Of a stretch of 64,000 nucleotides of DNA, positions 45,176 through 53,495 are shown in pieces. The notes below the pieces were generated by a model that ran no database searches, was not told the origin of the DNA, and saw nothing but the letters and a program-made list of their open reading frames with translations. Positions within the stretch are counted from its first letter, which is position 1. Each line of letters opens with the position of its first letter. A program made the translations under genes and the position numbers. Origin of the DNA: Lentzea terrae (GTDB taxonomy: Bacteria; Actinomycetota; Actinomycetes; Mycobacteriales; Pseudonocardiaceae); the NCBI RefSeq assembly GCF_003265345.1, contig NZ_QFWW01000037.1, positions 161,534 to 225,533 on the forward strand, read 5' to 3'.

Positions 45176-45316
45176 TTGCTTTGCCTGGACGGTGGGTGGG
45201 GTTGTCGGGCTTGAGAGGCTTGGGCTGCGAGTGAGGCGCCTGGGCAGGTGGTGGGGCGAGCCGAGGCGAGGCCAAGACTGACTCGGCGCGGGGCGAGTAG
45301 ACCTGGCGGCGGCTCA

Positions 45317-45847
45317 TCACTGTTCCACGTGAAACCGACCATCCCGAGAAGCCCACCAAGAGGCCAGCCACTCCTCCTGCGCCGCAGTGTCCGGCACCGG
45401 CAACCCACGCGCCGTCGAGATGAGCGACCAAGCATCCGCGGGCTCCACCCCATCCATCCCCAACATCAACGCCGCCAACAACGACGAGCGTCCGATCCCG
45501 GCCCAGCAGTGGAACACCACGTGCGCCCCCGCTCGGTACAGCTCGTAGACCGACGCGACCGGCGAGACCACCTCCAGTCCGAGCGGCGCCGTTCGGTCCT
45601 CGATCGGGATGCAGAAGAACTGAAGACCGGCAGCGGTGGCCATCCGTTCCTCGTCGACGAGGTCGCACTCGACCCGTTCACTGTCGGTCTGGGCGGACAC
45701 CAAAACGTCGACACCGAGCCGCCGTAGGCCGCGTAGCTTCCGGTCCAGGAACACGCCGCCGGCTGGATGAGCCATCGTCGAGACGGTGCCGGGACCCGTG
45801 TGAGTCACCGTGTAGATGGTTGGACGCAACTTTCCCCCAAGTTTCAC
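45317..45847 (-). CDS. Dual-specificity/tyrosine phosphatase-like protein
   Basis: 176 residues if GTG 45847 is used; that codon lies inside a parS palindrome, and TTG 45829, directly after GGGGGAAAG, is an equally good start. Cys-based phosphatase signature HCWAGIGRSS (HCx5RS) near residue 113, preceded by PIEDRTAPLG, the general-acid loop region. Members remove phosphate from Tyr/Thr or act on small molecules. It lies between two parS sites. Target unknown. Confidence 0.82.
   Translation of the reverse strand: MKLGGKLRPTIYTVTHTGPGTVSTMAHPAGGVFLDRKLRGLRRLGVDVLVSAQTDSERVECDLVDEERMATAAGLQFFCIPIEDRTAPLGLEVVSPVASVYELYRAGAHVVFHCWAGIGRSSLLAALMLGMDGVEPADAWSLISTARGLPVPDTAAQEEWLASWWASRDGRFHVEQ
45321..45336. 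promoter_or_regulatory. parS: parS site 1
   Basis: TGTTCCACGTGAAACC, 15 of 16 bases fit the consensus family TGTTYCACGTGRAACA. It lies at the 3' end of the phosphatase gene. Confidence 0.88.
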
Positions 45848-45855
45848 GTGAAACG
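45840..45855. promoter_or_regulatory. parS: parS site 2
   Basis: Perfect 14-bp palindrome GTTTCACGTGAAAC at 45841-45854. It covers the possible GTG start of the divergent phosphatase gene. Confidence 0.9.
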
Positions 45856-45952
45856 GCGCTCAGGATTTGGCGGAGCGCACGGTCGATCCGTCATGATGGT
45901 GCCCTGGCATTCGCCAGCTTTTCCACCGGCCGCCGGAACGTCGCCGCCGCGT

Positions 45953-45968
45953 GGTTTCACGTGAAACG
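45953..45968. promoter_or_regulatory. parS: parS site 3
   Basis: Perfect GTTTCACGTGAAAC at 45954-45967, 17 bp before the rsmG start and 113 bp from site 2. Confidence 0.9.
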
Positions 45969-45984
45969 CTCACGGACGGAGAAC

Positions 45985-46632
45985 ATGGCCGGGGAGTTGC
46001 CCGACAACGCGAAGCTCGTCTTCGGTGAGCACGTCGACCGTGCCGCCGGGTTCGTTCGACTCCTGGAGGAGTACGGCGTCGAGCGTGGCCTCATTGGGCC
46101 TCGCGAGGTCGAGAAGATTTGGGAACGGCACGTGCTCAACTCGGCGGTGATCGAGGAGCTGTTCAAACAGAACGAGCGCGTGGTCGACGTGGGCTCGGGT
46201 GCGGGACTGCCGGGGGTGCCGCTGGCGATCGCACGGCCCGACCTGAGGATCACGCTCCTGGAGCCGATGGCGCGGAGGATCGCCTGGCTCGAGGAGGTGA
46301 AGGAACGGCTCGCGCTCGACAACGTGACGGTCCTGCGGGGCCGCGCGGAGGAAGGGCCGATCCGCGCCCAGCTCAAGAACTGCGACGTGGTGACTGCCCG
46401 GGCAGTGGCTCCGTTGGAGAAGCTGGCGAAGTGGTGCCTTCCGCTCCTCAAGGGTGGCGGGCGGATGGTCGCGCTCAAGGGTGAGCGCGCGCAGGAAGAG
46501 CTCGACCGCGACGGGGCCGCCGTGGCGCGCATGGGGGGCGTCAACGGCGAGGTTGTTGTCGTGGGAGCGGATGTACTTGAGGTGCCGACGACGGTGCTGA
46601 TCGTTGAGCGCCAGACCAGGAGGGATCGGTGA
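45985..46632 (+). CDS. rsmG: 16S rRNA (guanine-N7) methyltransferase RsmG
   Basis: 215 residues from ATG 45985 (ACGGAGAAC just before it); an in-frame GTG at 45961 lies within parS site 3. SAM-binding motif VVDVGSGAGLPGVPLAI, then LLEPMARRIAWL and VTARAVAPL of the GidB family. It methylates G527 of 16S rRNA; its loss gives low-level streptomycin resistance. Overlaps parA (GTGA). Confidence 0.95.
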   Translation: MAGELPDNAKLVFGEHVDRAAGFVRLLEEYGVERGLIGPREVEKIWERHVLNSAVIEELFKQNERVVDVGSGAGLPGVPLAIARPDLRITLLEPMARRIAWLEEVKERLALDNVTVLRGRAEEGPIRAQLKNCDVVTARAVAPLEKLAKWCLPLLKGGGRMVALKGERAQEELDRDGAAVARMGGVNGEVVVVGADVLEVPTTVLIVERQTRRDR

Positions 46633-47603
46633 GCGTGTACCCGGAGTTTCAGGCAGCCGATGTTCCACGTGAAACCGAGTCCCCCAAACCCAAAGCAAAG
46701 CCGACCAACAACGGAGATGACAGCGCCGTGGTGTGGACCCCGATTGCAGAAGAGGCGGCTCGTGCGGCAAGCGTGCTGCACCCCGACGAGTCAATGCTCC
46801 CCCGACCTACGCACCGGCGGGTCATCACCGTCGCCAACCAGAAGGGTGGCGTCGGCAAGACGACGAGCACGGTCAACCTCGCCGCAGCTCTCGCCATCCA
46901 CGGGCTCAAGACGCTCGTGATCGACCTCGACCCGCAGGGCAACGCCAGCACGGCGCTCGCGGTCGAGCACCGCAGCGGCACGCCGAGCGTCTACGAGGTG
47001 CTCATCGGCGAGATCTCCATCGCCGAGGCGGCTCAGGTCAGTCCGACGTCCCCGAACCTCTACTGCGTCCCGGCCACCATCGACCTCGCCGGCGCCGAGA
47101 TCGAGCTCGTCTCGATGGTCGCCCGTGAGTCGCGGCTCAAGGAAGCGCTGAGCCCGGAGGCGCTCGACGCGCTGCAGCCCGACTACGTCTTCATCGACTG
47201 CCCGCCGAGCCTCGGCCTGCTGACCGTCAACGCGATGGTCGCGGCCCAGGAGGTGCTCATCCCGATCCAGTGCGAGTACTACGCGCTGGAGGGACTGAGC
47301 CAGCTGCTGCGCAACATCGAGCTCGTGCAGCAGCACCTCAACCCGGACCTCGGCATCTCCACGATCCTCCTCACGATGTACGACGGCCGGACCAAGCTCG
47401 CCGACCAGGTGACCAGCGAGGTGCGCGGCCACTTCGGCGACACGGTGCTGAAGACCGTCATTCCGCGCAGCGTGAAGGTCTCCGAGGCACCAGGATTCGG
47501 CCAGACGGTGTTGACGTACGACCCCGGCTCGCGGGGGTCGATGAGCTACCTCGACGCCGCCAAGGAGATCGCGATCCGCGGGGCCAAGGAGGAGGGCGCA
47601 TGA
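46629..47603 (+). CDS. parA: Chromosome partitioning ATPase ParA
   Basis: 324 residues from GTG 46629, overlapping the rsmG stop. Deviant Walker A NQKGGVGKTTSTVNLA, switch I DLDPQGN, Walker B FIDCPPSLG. A disordered ~55-residue N-terminal extension is encoded over parS site 4. ParA forms DNA-bound gradients that move ParB-origin complexes toward the poles. Coupled to parB (ATGA). Confidence 0.97.
   Translation: MSVYPEFQAADVPRETESPKPKAKPTNNGDDSAVVWTPIAEEAARAASVLHPDESMLPRPTHRRVITVANQKGGVGKTTSTVNLAAALAIHGLKTLVIDLDPQGNASTALAVEHRSGTPSVYEVLIGEISIAEAAQVSPTSPNLYCVPATIDLAGAEIELVSMVARESRLKEALSPEALDALQPDYVFIDCPPSLGLLTVNAMVAAQEVLIPIQCEYYALEGLSQLLRNIELVQQHLNPDLGISTILLTMYDGRTKLADQVTSEVRGHFGDTVLKTVIPRSVKVSEAPGFGQTVLTYDPGSRGSMSYLDAAKEIAIRGAKEEGA
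46661..46676. promoter_or_regulatory. parS: parS site 4, within parA
   Basis: TGTTCCACGTGAAACC inside codons for the N-terminus of ParA. Confidence 0.88.
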
Positions 47604-48562
47604 CGGAGCAGCGCAAGGGCGGACTCGGGCGCGGCCTGGCCGCGTTGATCCCGCAGGGTCCTCCGCCCGGTGCGCCCAGCACCATCCGGCCCGCCGCGGC
47701 CGGCAACGGGGCGGCGGCGAAGGCCCAGCCGGTCGGCGAGGTGGCGGGTGCGGTCTACCGCGAGGTCGCGGTCACCGCGATCAAGACCAACCCGAAGCAG
47801 CCGCGCCAGGTGTTCGACCAGGACGCGATCGACGAGCTGTCGTTCTCCATCAAGGAGTTCGGGCTCATGCAGCCGATCGTGGTCCGGGAGCTCGGAAACG
47901 AGACCTACGAGCTCGTCATGGGCGAGCGCCGGTGGCGGGCCACGCAGCAGGCCGGGCTCAAGACGATCCCAGCGATCGTGCGGCAGACCGCCGACGACGT
48001 GATGCTGCGCGACGCGTTGTTGGAGAACATCCACCGCGTCCAGCTGAACCCGCTCGAAGAGGCGGCGGCGTACCAGCAGCTGCTTGAAGAGTTCGGTGTC
48101 ACGCACGAGCAGCTCGCGGACCGCATCGGCCGCAGCCGCCCGGTCGTCACGAACACGATCCGCCTCCTCAAGCTCCCCCTCCCCGTGCAGCGGCGGGTCG
48201 CGGCAGGCGTGCTCAGCGCGGGTCACGCCAGGGCGTTGCTCGGTCTCGACGACGCCGGCATGCAGGAGGACCTGGCTGCCAAGATCGTCGCGGAGGGCAT
48301 GTCGGTCCGCGCGACCGAGGAAGCGGTGACGCTCGCCAAGAACGAGAAGCCGAAGAAGGAGAAGGCCGCCCCGCGCAAGCAGATGCACGCGCCCGGTCTG
48401 CAGGAGCTCGCCGAGCGCCTCTCCGACAACTTCGACACCCGCGTGAAGGTCGAACTCGGGCAGCGAAAGGGCCGGATCGTCGTCGAATTCGGGTCAGTTG
48501 ACGATCTTGAACGGATCATCGGACTGATGAGCCCAGAAGCGACAATTCGGACATCGGAGTAG
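47600..48562 (+). CDS. parB: Chromosome partitioning protein ParB
   Basis: 320 residues. N-terminal ParA-interacting RKGGLGRGLAALIP; ParB/sulfiredoxin CTPase domain with GERRWRA and LLENIHRVQLNPLEEA; central helix-turn-helix (THEQLADRIGRSRPVVTNTIRLL); C-terminal dimerisation region. Loads and spreads from parS sites using CTP. Five strong parS sites lie within about 5 kb. Confidence 0.97.
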   Translation: MTEQRKGGLGRGLAALIPQGPPPGAPSTIRPAAAGNGAAAKAQPVGEVAGAVYREVAVTAIKTNPKQPRQVFDQDAIDELSFSIKEFGLMQPIVVRELGNETYELVMGERRWRATQQAGLKTIPAIVRQTADDVMLRDALLENIHRVQLNPLEEAAAYQQLLEEFGVTHEQLADRIGRSRPVVTNTIRLLKLPLPVQRRVAAGVLSAGHARALLGLDDAGMQEDLAAKIVAEGMSVRATEEAVTLAKNEKPKKEKAAPRKQMHAPGLQELAERLSDNFDTRVKVELGQRKGRIVVEFGSVDDLERIIGLMSPEATIRTSE

Positions 48563-48602
48563 GCCCATAGGATCACCCACGGGTCTTATGTCACGGTGAC
48601 GA

Positions 48603-48637
48603 TGACGCCCCGCAGCCGAGCTGGCTACGGGGCGTCA
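48603..48637. terminator. Terminator after parB, shared with convergent gene
   Basis: 10-bp outer stem TGACGCCCCG/CGGGGCGTCA plus an inner AGCC/GGCT stem, then CCTATTTC. Confidence 0.85.
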
Positions 48638-48647
48638 CCTATTTCAG

Positions 48648-48977
48648 TCAGCCGACGTAGATCTTCGTGAGCGTCTGAAAGTCGGTAGCGATGACGTCAC
48701 CGGGCCTGAAGACGCGCCGGGTGGCCGTGCCGACCGGATCCACGACCTCGACCCAGCCGGTGTTGCCGCCCGCCTCGACACTCGACGAGCGCGGGAGATT
48801 GACGCCGAGCGTGCCGACGCCGCCGTAGCAGTTGGTCTGCTGAGCGCCGGACCCGTCGGTCCAGTGGATCTTCACTGCGGCACTTCCGGCCGAGCACTCG
48901 ATCTCCTCGGCCGCGAACGCCGGCGTGGCGATGAAAAAAGTCGCCGCCACCGCGGCGACGATCATGGGCGTGCGCAA
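48648..48977 (-). CDS. Small secreted protein, possible beta/gamma-crystallin-like fold
   Basis: 109 residues from TTG 48977 (AGGGGGA upstream); ATG 48965 is an alternative. Signal peptide ending AFAAEE. The mature ~85 residues have two Cys (IECSAG, TNCYGG) and a pattern of short strands (CYGGVGTLGVNLP, TGWVEVVD) that recalls secreted crystallin-like or peptidase-inhibitor proteins of actinomycetes, but the match is weak and function is unknown. Confidence 0.65.
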   Translation of the reverse strand: MRTPMIVAAVAATFFIATPAFAAEEIECSAGSAAVKIHWTDGSGAQQTNCYGGVGTLGVNLPRSSSVEAGGNTGWVEVVDPVGTATRRVFRPGDVIATDFQTLTKIYVG

Positions 48978-49061
48978 ACTGGTCCCCCTAGATCAGTCCC
49001 TCTTCGAGGACAGCATGGCGCCCAGCCGCGTACCGGCCCAAGCATTTTCAGCACAAACGAA

Positions 49062-49094
49062 GAGCGCGGCACCGAGAAGCTCGGCACCGCGCTC
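49062..49094 (-). terminator. Terminator after ddl-like gene
   Basis: 15-base arms (49062-49076 with 49080-49094) pairing except for two central bases, followed on the minus strand by TTCGTTTGT. Confidence 0.7.
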
Positions 49095-49105
49095 AGACCG
49101 GAAAC

Positions 49106-50050
49106 TCAACGAGCGACAGCGCGCTCGATCAAACCGGCGTAGATCTCGCCCAACGACTGCCCCGCCGCCTCGACGGCCATCGGCAGCAGCGACGTCTCGG
49201 TCAGTCCCGGCGACACGTTCACTTCGAGGAAGTAGACGGTCCCGTCCTCGGCCACCACCGCGTCGGTCCGCGAGACGTCCCGCAGCCCGAGCAACCGGTG
49301 CGCCGCGACCGCGAGCTCCCCCACCGCCTTGGCCGACGCGGCCTCCAGCCGAGCCGGCGCGTGGAAGTCGGTCAGCCCCGCGGTGTACCGAGCGGTGTAG
49401 TCGTACACCCCGGTCTCCGGAACGATCTCGACGGCGGGCAACGCGGTCGGGCCGTCCGGGCCGTCGACGACGGTCACCGCGACCTCGACGCCGGAGATGA
49501 ACTGCTCGGCCAGCACGGTGTCGCCGTACGCCAGGCACCCGACCATCGCGGCCGGCAGCTCGGCGGCGTCCCGGACGACCTGAGCACCGAGCGCCGAGCC
49601 ACCCTGGTCCGGCTTGAGCATCAACGGCAGCCCGAGCGTCGAGACCATCGCGTCCAGCACGGGCTGAGCACCCAGCTCCCGGAACGTCGCGTGCGGCAGG
49701 ACGACCCACTCCGGCGTCGTCAGCCCGGCACGAGCCAGCTCAGCCTTCGCGGTCGGCTTGTCCCACGCACGTCGGCACGCGCGCGAGTCGGTGCCGACGT
49801 ACGGCACGCCGAGCATCTCCAGGATCGCCTGCACCGAGCCGTTCTCACCCTCGCCGCCGTGCAGAGCGACGACGACAGCGTCCGGACGTGAGGTACGAAG
49901 ACGCGTCAGCAACGACGAGTCGGCGTCCCACTCCTCCACCGTCACGCCCACCGACCGCAGGGCAGCCGACAGCCGGCGACCGGAGCGGATCGAGACCTCG
50001 CGTTCGTGGGAGAGCCCACCGGACAGCACAGCGACCATTCGGTCAGCCAC
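49106..50050 (-). CDS. D-alanine--D-alanine ligase family ATP-grasp protein
   Basis: 314 residues from GTG 50050 (GGAG seven bases upstream). Ddl motifs are present: LSGGLSHEREVSIRSG, LHGGEGENGSVQ, KPDQGGSALG, and FLEVNVSPGLTETSLLPMA. ATP-dependent joining of two D-Ala for peptidoglycan is expected. It is 30-60 residues shorter than housekeeping Ddl, so it may be a second ligase or make a related dipeptide. Located 16 bp downstream of the aminotransferase gene on the same strand, hence likely cotranscribed. Confidence 0.88.
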   Translation of the reverse strand: MADRMVAVLSGGLSHEREVSIRSGRRLSAALRSVGVTVEEWDADSSLLTRLRTSRPDAVVVALHGGEGENGSVQAILEMLGVPYVGTDSRACRRAWDKPTAKAELARAGLTTPEWVVLPHATFRELGAQPVLDAMVSTLGLPLMLKPDQGGSALGAQVVRDAAELPAAMVGCLAYGDTVLAEQFISGVEVAVTVVDGPDGPTALPAVEIVPETGVYDYTARYTAGLTDFHAPARLEAASAKAVGELAVAAHRLLGLRDVSRTDAVVAEDGTVYFLEVNVSPGLTETSLLPMAVEAAGQSLGEIYAGLIERAVAR

Positions 50051-50066
50051 AGCAAAACTCCAAGGA

Positions 50067-51383
50067 TCAGGCGGTGTCGGGCGACGGGGTCTGCGGGCCG
50101 GACAGCTGACGGCCTGACGTCGCCCCGAACGTCGCGTGCAGCTGCATCTCTTCCTCGATGACGTTCGCCAGGCGGCGGACGCCCTCACGGATGCGCTCCG
50201 GGGTCGGGTAGCAGTACGAGATCCGCAGCTGGCGGGAGCCGAAGCCGTCCGCGTAGAACCCGGTGCCGGACGCGTACGCCACGCGGGCCGTCACGGCGCG
50301 GGGCAGCATCGCCTTCGTGTCGATGCCCTCGGGCACCGTCACCCAGACGTAGAAGCCGCCATCGGGGATGTTCCACGTGGAACCTTGCGGCATGTGCTGC
50401 TCGAGAGCGGACACCGCCGCGTCCCGGCGTTCCCGGTACGCCTCGCGGTACGTCTTGATCTGACCCTTCCAGTCCTGGGTCGAGAGGTACCGCGACACGA
50501 TCATCTGGTTCAGCGTCGGCGGGCACAGCGTGGCCGACTCGGCCGCCAGCACCAGCTTCTCGCGCACCGCGTGCGGCGCCAGCACCCAGCCGACCCGCAG
50601 ACCGGCGGCGAACGTCTTCGAGAACGACCCGAGGTACACGACGTTGTCCGGGTCCATCGACCGCAGCGCCGGGTACGTCTGGCCGTCGAACCCGAGCAGC
50701 CCGTACGGGTTGTCCTCCACGACGAGCACGCCGTACGAACGGCAGATCTCCAGGATCTCGGCCCGCCGCGACACCGCCAGCGTCACGCCGGCCGGGTTGT
50801 GGAAGTTCGGGATCGTGTAGAGGAACTTGACCCGCTGACCAGCACGTTTGCAGGCCTCGAGAGCCTCTCGCAGCAACGACGGCACGAGCCCGTCGGCGTC
50901 CATCGCCACGTGGACCACGTGCGCCTGATACGCGGTGAACGAGCCCAACGCGCCGACGTACGACGGTCCCTCGGCGATCACCACGTCACCGGGGTCGCAG
51001 AAGATCCGGGTGACCATGTCGAGGCCCATCTGCGAGCCGACGGTCACCACCACGTCGTCCGGGTGGCCGTTGATGCCCTCCAGCGCCATCACGTCGCAGA
51101 TCTGCTCGCGCAGCAACGGAACACCGTGCGCCGAGCCGTACTGCAGGGCCACCAGGCCTTCCGTGGCGACGAGATCACCGATCTCGGCCGACAGCGACTC
51201 CAGCGGCAGCGCGGCCAGGTGCGGCATCCCGCCGGCCAGCGAGACCACCTCAGGACGCGACGCGACTGCGAAAAGTGCCCGGATCTCCGATGCCGTCATC
51301 CCTGCCGTGCGCGCTGCGTAGCGGCGGAGGTGTGGGTCGAGGCTTCTGGGGCCCTGCTTAGCGGGCTGTCCGGGCATCGTCAT
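50067..51383 (-). CDS. PLP-dependent aminotransferase (fold type I, LysN/MocR-like)
   Basis: 438 residues. Class I/II aminotransferase: YGSAHGVPLLREQI, IAEGPSYVGALGSF, NFHNPAGVTLAVSRR, PLP Lys in YLGSFSKTFAAGLRVGW, C-terminal Arg in LRISYCYPTPERIREGVRRLA. No N-terminal helix-turn-helix, so an enzyme rather than a regulator. Family members act on aspartate, 2-aminoadipate or branched-chain amino acids. Grouping with the Ddl-like ligase suggests amino acid supply for the wall, an inference. A parS site is embedded in its coding sequence. Confidence 0.9.
   Translation of the reverse strand: MTMPGQPAKQGPRSLDPHLRRYAARTAGMTASEIRALFAVASRPEVVSLAGGMPHLAALPLESLSAEIGDLVATEGLVALQYGSAHGVPLLREQICDVMALEGINGHPDDVVVTVGSQMGLDMVTRIFCDPGDVVIAEGPSYVGALGSFTAYQAHVVHVAMDADGLVPSLLREALEACKRAGQRVKFLYTIPNFHNPAGVTLAVSRRAEILEICRSYGVLVVEDNPYGLLGFDGQTYPALRSMDPDNVVYLGSFSKTFAAGLRVGWVLAPHAVREKLVLAAESATLCPPTLNQMIVSRYLSTQDWKGQIKTYREAYRERRDAAVSALEQHMPQGSTWNIPDGGFYVWVTVPEGIDTKAMLPRAVTARVAYASGTGFYADGFGSRQLRISYCYPTPERIREGVRRLANVIEEEMQLHATFGATSGRQLSGPQTPSPDTA
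50369..50384. promoter_or_regulatory. parS: parS site 5, inside the aminotransferase gene
   Basis: TGTTCCACGTGGAACC, 15 of 16 bases of the palindromic consensus, 3.7 kb from site 4. Confidence 0.85.
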
Positions 51384-51517
51384 GTGGGACTCCTGAATGG
51401 GAAACGTCCCGAGCGAGTGTAACCGTCGTCCCGTTCAGGGCACGTGCCTTCCCGGTTCCGTCACATTCGCCTACCCTCGTACGGGTCTACTGTGCGTGTT
51501 TAGGGGTGGAGGTCGGG

Positions 51518-52147
51518 GTGTCGCGACGCGTTGTGGGCGTCACGCTGGACAACCTGGAGCATCTCTCCAAGCACAGCCGTACGTGCGTTTTTTGGGAACT
51601 TGCCCCTCACCTGCGTGAACAGGCCGAGGAATACGGTGACACCGAGTTCGAGAAGGAAGCCTGGGTCTCCAGCGTCCTGCTCGAGTGGGGCTCGTGTGGC
51701 CGGATCATCTACTGCGACGGCATTCCGGCCGGTTCGGTCTTTTACGCACCACCGGCCGCTGTTCCGCGCAGTGCCGCCTTCCCCACCTCCCCGGTGAGCC
51801 CGGACGCGGTCCTCATGACGTCGCTGGAGGTCCTGCCGGAGTTCCGAGGGGGAGGACTCGCGCGCGTGCTCGTACAGGCCGTGGCGAAGGATCTGACGCG
51901 TCGTGGCGTGAAGGCCGTCGAGGCGTTCGGCGACATGCGCCCGGACGAAGAAGGCAGCTGCGTCACGCCCGCTGAGTTCCTGACGAGCGTCGGCTTCAAG
52001 ACCGTGCGGCCGCACCCGCGCTGGCCCCGGTTGCGCCTGGAGCTGCGCAGCGCCATCACCTGGAAGGAAGACGTCGAGGCCGCCCTCGAACGCCTCCTCA
52101 ACAGCGTCACCGTCTCGACCGCGGAACCCAGCTTCCGTCCCGTCTGA
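51518..52147 (+). CDS. GNAT family N-acetyltransferase
   Basis: 209 residues from GTG 51518; GGAGG at 51507-51511 is five to six bases upstream and would overlap the earlier in-frame GTG at 51506. GNAT acetyl-CoA loop at VLPEFRGGGLARVLVQAVAKDL, preceded by the strand TSLEVLPE. Substrate unknown. Its stop directly abuts the left half of a terminator hairpin now split by an insertion sequence. Confidence 0.88.
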   Translation: MSRRVVGVTLDNLEHLSKHSRTCVFWELAPHLREQAEEYGDTEFEKEAWVSSVLLEWGSCGRIIYCDGIPAGSVFYAPPAAVPRSAAFPTSPVSPDAVLMTSLEVLPEFRGGGLARVLVQAVAKDLTRRGVKAVEAFGDMRPDEEGSCVTPAEFLTSVGFKTVRPHPRWPRLRLELRSAITWKEDVEAALERLLNSVTVSTAEPSFRPV

Positions 52148-52180
52148 CCACACGAAAAAGGCCCCCTCCCTTGGGTTCTA

Positions 52181-53455
52181 GGGATCGTTGCAACACCTGA
52201 GTTGTTCAGGGGTTGCAGTGTTCGGGATCCGTGGGGACCGGTCGCCGCAGGGACGTAAGAAGTTGGTGGCGGAACGCCAGCAATATCTTGATCTTGTGGC
52301 GAAGGGTGTGGGCACCGCGCAGGCGTGCCGGATCGTCGGGATCCACCGGCGGACCGGGCACCGGTGGCGATACGGAAGACCAAGCCAGGCCAAGGCCGGG
52401 CGGAAGGCGACTCTGCCTCCCGCCCGGCCTGCGCCGTCCTCGGACCGGTTGCTGACCATCGATGAGCGGATCGTGATCGCCGACGGGCTGCGGGCGGGCC
52501 GCTCACAGCGGTCGGTCGCGGCCGAGCTGGGCCGCAGCCCGTCCACGATCAGCCGGGAGATCAAGAACAACGCCCATCCCGGCTCGGGTGACTACCGGCC
52601 ACACGCGGCCCACGACCTCGCCGCGGCCAGGCGCCCGCGGCCCAAGCTCCGCAAGATCACCGCCTGTCCCGGACTACGAGGTCTGGTGCAGGGCATGCTG
52701 GACGACCGGTTCAGCCCCGAGCAGATCAGCCGCCGGCTGCGCCGTGATCACCCCGACCGGCCGGAGCTGCACGTGACCCACGAAACGATCTACCAGACCC
52801 TCTACCTGCAAGGTCGCGGCGAACTACGCCGCGAACTGGCCCGCGCCCTGCGCACCGGCCGCACCGTCCGCAAGCCTCACCGCGCACCAGACCAGCGCCG
52901 GCCCCGATTCACCCACCCGATGATCATGATCAGCGAACGGCCCGCCGAAGCCGAGGACCGCGCCGTCCCAGGCCACTGGGAAGGCGACCTGATCATCGGC
53001 GGTGGTGGCACCTCGGCGATCGGCACGCTGGTCGAGCGGGCTACCCGGTTCGTGTTGCTGGTCCACCTGCCCGCACGCCACGACGCCGAGACCGTCCGCG
53101 ACGGCCTCATCCGCACGATCGGCACCCTGCCCGAACTTCTGCGGCAGTCGCTGACCTGGGACCAAGGCTCGGAAATGGGCCGCCACCACGAGTTCAGCAT
53201 CGCCACCGGCATGCCCGTCTACTTCTGCGACCCGCACAGCCCCTGGCAACGCGGCTCCAACGAGAACACCAACGGCCTGCTACGCCAATACTTTCCCAAA
53301 GGCAGCGACCTGTCCGTCCACAGCGCCGACGAACTCACCGCCGTCGCGGCACAGCTCAACCGCCGCCCACGCAAAACGCTCGGCTGGGACACCCCAGCCG
53401 AGCGCTTGACTAAACTCCTGGCCGAAGCCAGTTGATCACGTGTTGCAACGACCCC
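52181..53455 (+). mobile_element. IS30-family insertion sequence, apparently complete
   Basis: About 1275 bp. Imperfect terminal inverted repeats: left GGGATCGTTGCAACACCTGA (52181-52200), right end, read inward, GGGGTCGTTGCAACACGTGA (53436-53455), 18 of 20 identical. One transposase gene fills it. I see no clear target-site duplication. The GC content is like the host. Confidence 0.9.
52218..53435 (+). CDS. IS30 family transposase
   Basis: 405 residues from GTG 52218 (AGGGG upstream); a TTG start at 52188 inside the inverted repeat is less likely. N-terminal helix-turn-helix regions (GTAQACRIVGIHRRTGHRW; GLRAGRSQRSVAAELGRSPSTISREI) and a DDE core: D in GHWEGDLIIG, D in TWDQGSEM and E in GSNENTNGLLRQYFPKGSDL, the IS30 signature. 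The frame is intact and ends right at the right inverted repeat, so it may be active. Confidence 0.95.
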   Translation: MFGIRGDRSPQGRKKLVAERQQYLDLVAKGVGTAQACRIVGIHRRTGHRWRYGRPSQAKAGRKATLPPARPAPSSDRLLTIDERIVIADGLRAGRSQRSVAAELGRSPSTISREIKNNAHPGSGDYRPHAAHDLAAARRPRPKLRKITACPGLRGLVQGMLDDRFSPEQISRRLRRDHPDRPELHVTHETIYQTLYLQGRGELRRELARALRTGRTVRKPHRAPDQRRPRFTHPMIMISERPAEAEDRAVPGHWEGDLIIGGGGTSAIGTLVERATRFVLLVHLPARHDAETVRDGLIRTIGTLPELLRQSLTWDQGSEMGRHHEFSIATGMPVYFCDPHSPWQRGSNENTNGLLRQYFPKGSDLSVHSADELTAVAAQLNRRPRKTLGWDTPAERLTKLLAEAS

Positions 53456-53495
53456 TCGAATTCGCCTCCACGTGGAGGGGGCCCTTTTCGTGTGG

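Larger units (their letters stand above)
52148..53495. terminator. Bidirectional terminator split by an IS30-family element
   Basis: The 22-base arm 52148-52169 pairs with 53474-53495 at 21 of 22 positions. The arms start directly after the GNAT stop and end directly before the cwlM stop, so before insertion they formed one hairpin between convergent genes; the IS now fills the loop. Confidence 0.8.

Noticed and set aside
53467..53482. Palindrome around CCTCCACGTGGAGG beside the IS as a parS site.
   Set aside because: Only the central 10 bases agree with parS; the outer bases belong to the terminator arm and do not fit.
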